From NCBI GenBank assembly GCA_021791235.1, contig JAJYXA010000237.1, positions 1-7,407 of the forward strand: DNA of 7,407 bases, read 5' to 3'. Source of the stretch: Pseudomonadota bacterium (GTDB lineage: Bacteria > Pseudomonadota > Gammaproteobacteria > Burkholderiales > Thiobacillaceae). Shown in pieces: positions 6,306 to 7,407 of the stretch. Below the pieces are notes generated by a model. The model saw only the letters and a program-made list of their open reading frames with translations. It searched no databases and was not told the origin of the DNA. Each line of letters opens with the position of its first letter. The first letter of the stretch is position 1. The translations under genes and the position numbers were made by a program.

Positions 6306-7142
6306 TCAACGCGTCATCGTCTGTGCGTGAAACGCCAGGTGTTCGCCGATGAAGGTGGCAATGAAGTGATAGCTGTGGTCGTAGCCCTCCTGCATCCGCA
6401 GCCGCAGCGGAATGCCGCGTGCCGCGCACGCCGCCTGCAGGTTCTGCGGATAGAGCTGCTCGGTGAGGAATTCGTCGGCAGTGCCGTGGTCGATCAGCAC
6501 AGGCGGAATCGGCGCGCCGGCGTTGACGAGACAGGTGGCGTCCCAGGCTTCCCAGGTTTTCCTGTCAGGGCCGAGGTAGGCGCCGAAGCAGCCCTGTCCC
6601 CACGGGCTGAGCACCGGGTTGCAGATGGGGGCGAAGGCGGAGACCGAGGCGTACAGGCCGGGGTTTTTCAGCGCGCAGACGAGCGCGCCGTGGCCGCCCA
6701 TCGAATGCCCGCTGATGGCGCGGCGGCCGGGGATTGCAGGGAAGCTTGCCTCGACCAGCGCGGGCAGCTCGCGGGTGACGTAGTCGTACATCTGGTAGTG
6801 GGTGGCCCACGGTGCCTGCGTGGCGTTGACGTAAAAGCCGGCGCCTTTTCCGAGGTCGTAGCGTTCGGGGACGTCGGGCACGTCGTCGCCGCGCGGGCTG
6901 GTGTCGGGCATGACGAGGATCAGCCCCAGCTCGGCGGCGTAGCGCTGCGCGCCGGCCTTCACCCGCACGTTGTCGTCGGTGCAGGTGAGCCCCGACAGCC
7001 AGACCACCACCGGCAGTTTCTGTGTCGCCGCCTGCGGCGGCAGGTAGACCGAGAAGGTCATGGTGCAATTGCACGTATTCGACTCGTGCTGCCAGCGTTC
7101 GAGCCAGCCGCCGAATTCCTTGATTCTTTCGATTTGCTTCAT
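6306..7142 (-). CDS. frmB: S-formylglutathione hydrolase
   Basis: This esterase hydrolyses S-formylglutathione to formate and glutathione, the second step of glutathione-dependent formaldehyde detoxification in the cytosol (homologues are also named fghA, and ESD in eukaryotes). The 278 residues match the family length and form one alpha/beta hydrolase domain. The nucleophile elbow is GHSMGG with Ser147; the remaining triad members are probably Asp223 (HGTADEF) and His256 (GYDHSYHF). WLSGLTCTDDN (48-58) is the typical oxyanion-region segment with its conserved cysteine, and PDTSPRG (79-85) is also characteristic. The start at 7142 lies 7 bp after the upstream dehydrogenase stop, with GAGG overlapping that stop (TGAGGCGGCGATG) as Shine-Dalgarno, so the two genes form an operon. 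Nothing odd is seen. Confidence 0.96.
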   Translation of the reverse strand: MKQIERIKEFGGWLERWQHESNTCNCTMTFSVYLPPQAATQKLPVVVWLSGLTCTDDNVRVKAGAQRYAAELGLILVMPDTSPRGDDVPDVPERYDLGKGAGFYVNATQAPWATHYQMYDYVTRELPALVEASFPAIPGRRAISGHSMGGHGALVCALKNPGLYASVSAFAPICNPVLSPWGQGCFGAYLGPDRKTWEAWDATCLVNAGAPIPPVLIDHGTADEFLTEQLYPQNLQAACAARGIPLRLRMQEGYDHSYHFIATFIGEHLAFHAQTMTR

Positions 7143-7149
7143 CGCCGCC

Positions 7150-7407
7150 TCAGAAAATGATGACCGAGCGGATGCTCTTGCCTTCGTGCATCAGGTCGAA
7201 GGCGCGGTTGATGTCTTCCAGCGGCATGGTGTGGGTCACCAGACTGTCGAGTTCGATCTTGCCCGCCATGTAGTTGTCGACGTAGCCCGGCAGCTGGCTG
7301 CGGCCCTTGACGCCGCCGAATGCAGTGCCTTTCCAGGTGCGGCCCACCACGAGGTTGAACGGCCGGGTGCAGATTTCCTTGCCGGCGCCGGCGACCCCGA
7401 TCACGGT
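7150..7407 (-). CDS. frmA: S-(hydroxymethyl)glutathione dehydrogenase / class III alcohol dehydrogenase, C-terminal part only
   Basis: Only the last 85 residues are inside the window; the gene enters from the right edge. The enzyme oxidises S-(hydroxymethyl)glutathione, formed from formaldehyde and glutathione, to S-formylglutathione with NAD+. The visible part carries class III ADH signatures: [50 protein letters not shown] and the terminal KSIRSVIIF, whose Arg matches the conserved arginine of class III enzymes. Zinc ligands and the main part of the NAD-binding fold lie outside the window. The direct position before formylglutathione hydrolase confirms the role. Homologues are also called adhC or adhI. 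Confidence 0.95.
   Translation of the reverse strand, partial: TVIGVAGAGKEICTRPFNLVVGRTWKGTAFGGVKGRSQLPGYVDNYMAGKIELDSLVTHTMPLEDINRAFDLMHEGKSIRSVIIF

Noticed and set aside
6270..7160. 296-codon plus-strand open frame opposite formylglutathione hydrolase
   Set aside because: The minus-strand gene has a full catalytic triad and operon context; the opposite frame has no motif.

Overview
The window looks like chromosomal DNA of a GC-rich proteobacterium. The gene set (FolE type IA, glutathione-dependent formaldehyde oxidation, AHAS-like and PaaK/CapK-like enzymes) and protein style best suit a betaproteobacterium (Rhodocyclales/Nitrosomonadales-like). That assignment is inference, because no rRNA or other marker gene is present. 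All seven genes I support lie on the minus strand, so transcription runs from high to low coordinates. Long open frames on the plus strand are antisense shadows typical of high GC.

Layout in transcription order. (1) 7407-6306: the 3' end of a class III alcohol dehydrogenase (S-(hydroxymethyl)glutathione dehydrogenase), followed after 7 bp by S-formylglutathione hydrolase. Together they form the glutathione-dependent formaldehyde oxidation pair. (2) 6305-6138: a 168-bp gap holding a perfect 10-bp inverted repeat with arm centres 31 bp apart, and a strong Shine-Dalgarno for the next gene. (3) 6137-5544: a small stand-alone two-CBS-domain protein. (4) 5543-5306: a 238-bp GC-rich gap with two mutually exclusive hairpins just after the CBS stop codon. 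(5) 5305-566: three overlapping genes, namely a ThDP-dependent acetolactate-synthase-like enzyme, a 584-residue GT-A-like putative glycosyltransferase, and a PaaK/CapK-like adenylate-forming ligase. The first pair overlaps by 32 nt and the second by an ATGA. (6) 565-449: a 117-bp gap with a possible promoter. (7) 448 to the left edge: the 5' two thirds of GTP cyclohydrolase I, the first step of tetrahydrofolate biosynthesis.

The housekeeping genes at the two ends are ordinary. The overlapping trio in the middle is the most interesting part. It joins carbon-carbon chemistry on 2-oxo acids, a likely sugar transferase and a carboxylate-activating enzyme in one translationally coupled unit that I cannot assign to a known pathway. 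The ligase gene also carries two tandem copies of a 24-bp repeat, inserted in frame and adding exactly 16 residues to the protein. This looks like recent colonisation of a coding region by a dispersed repeat.
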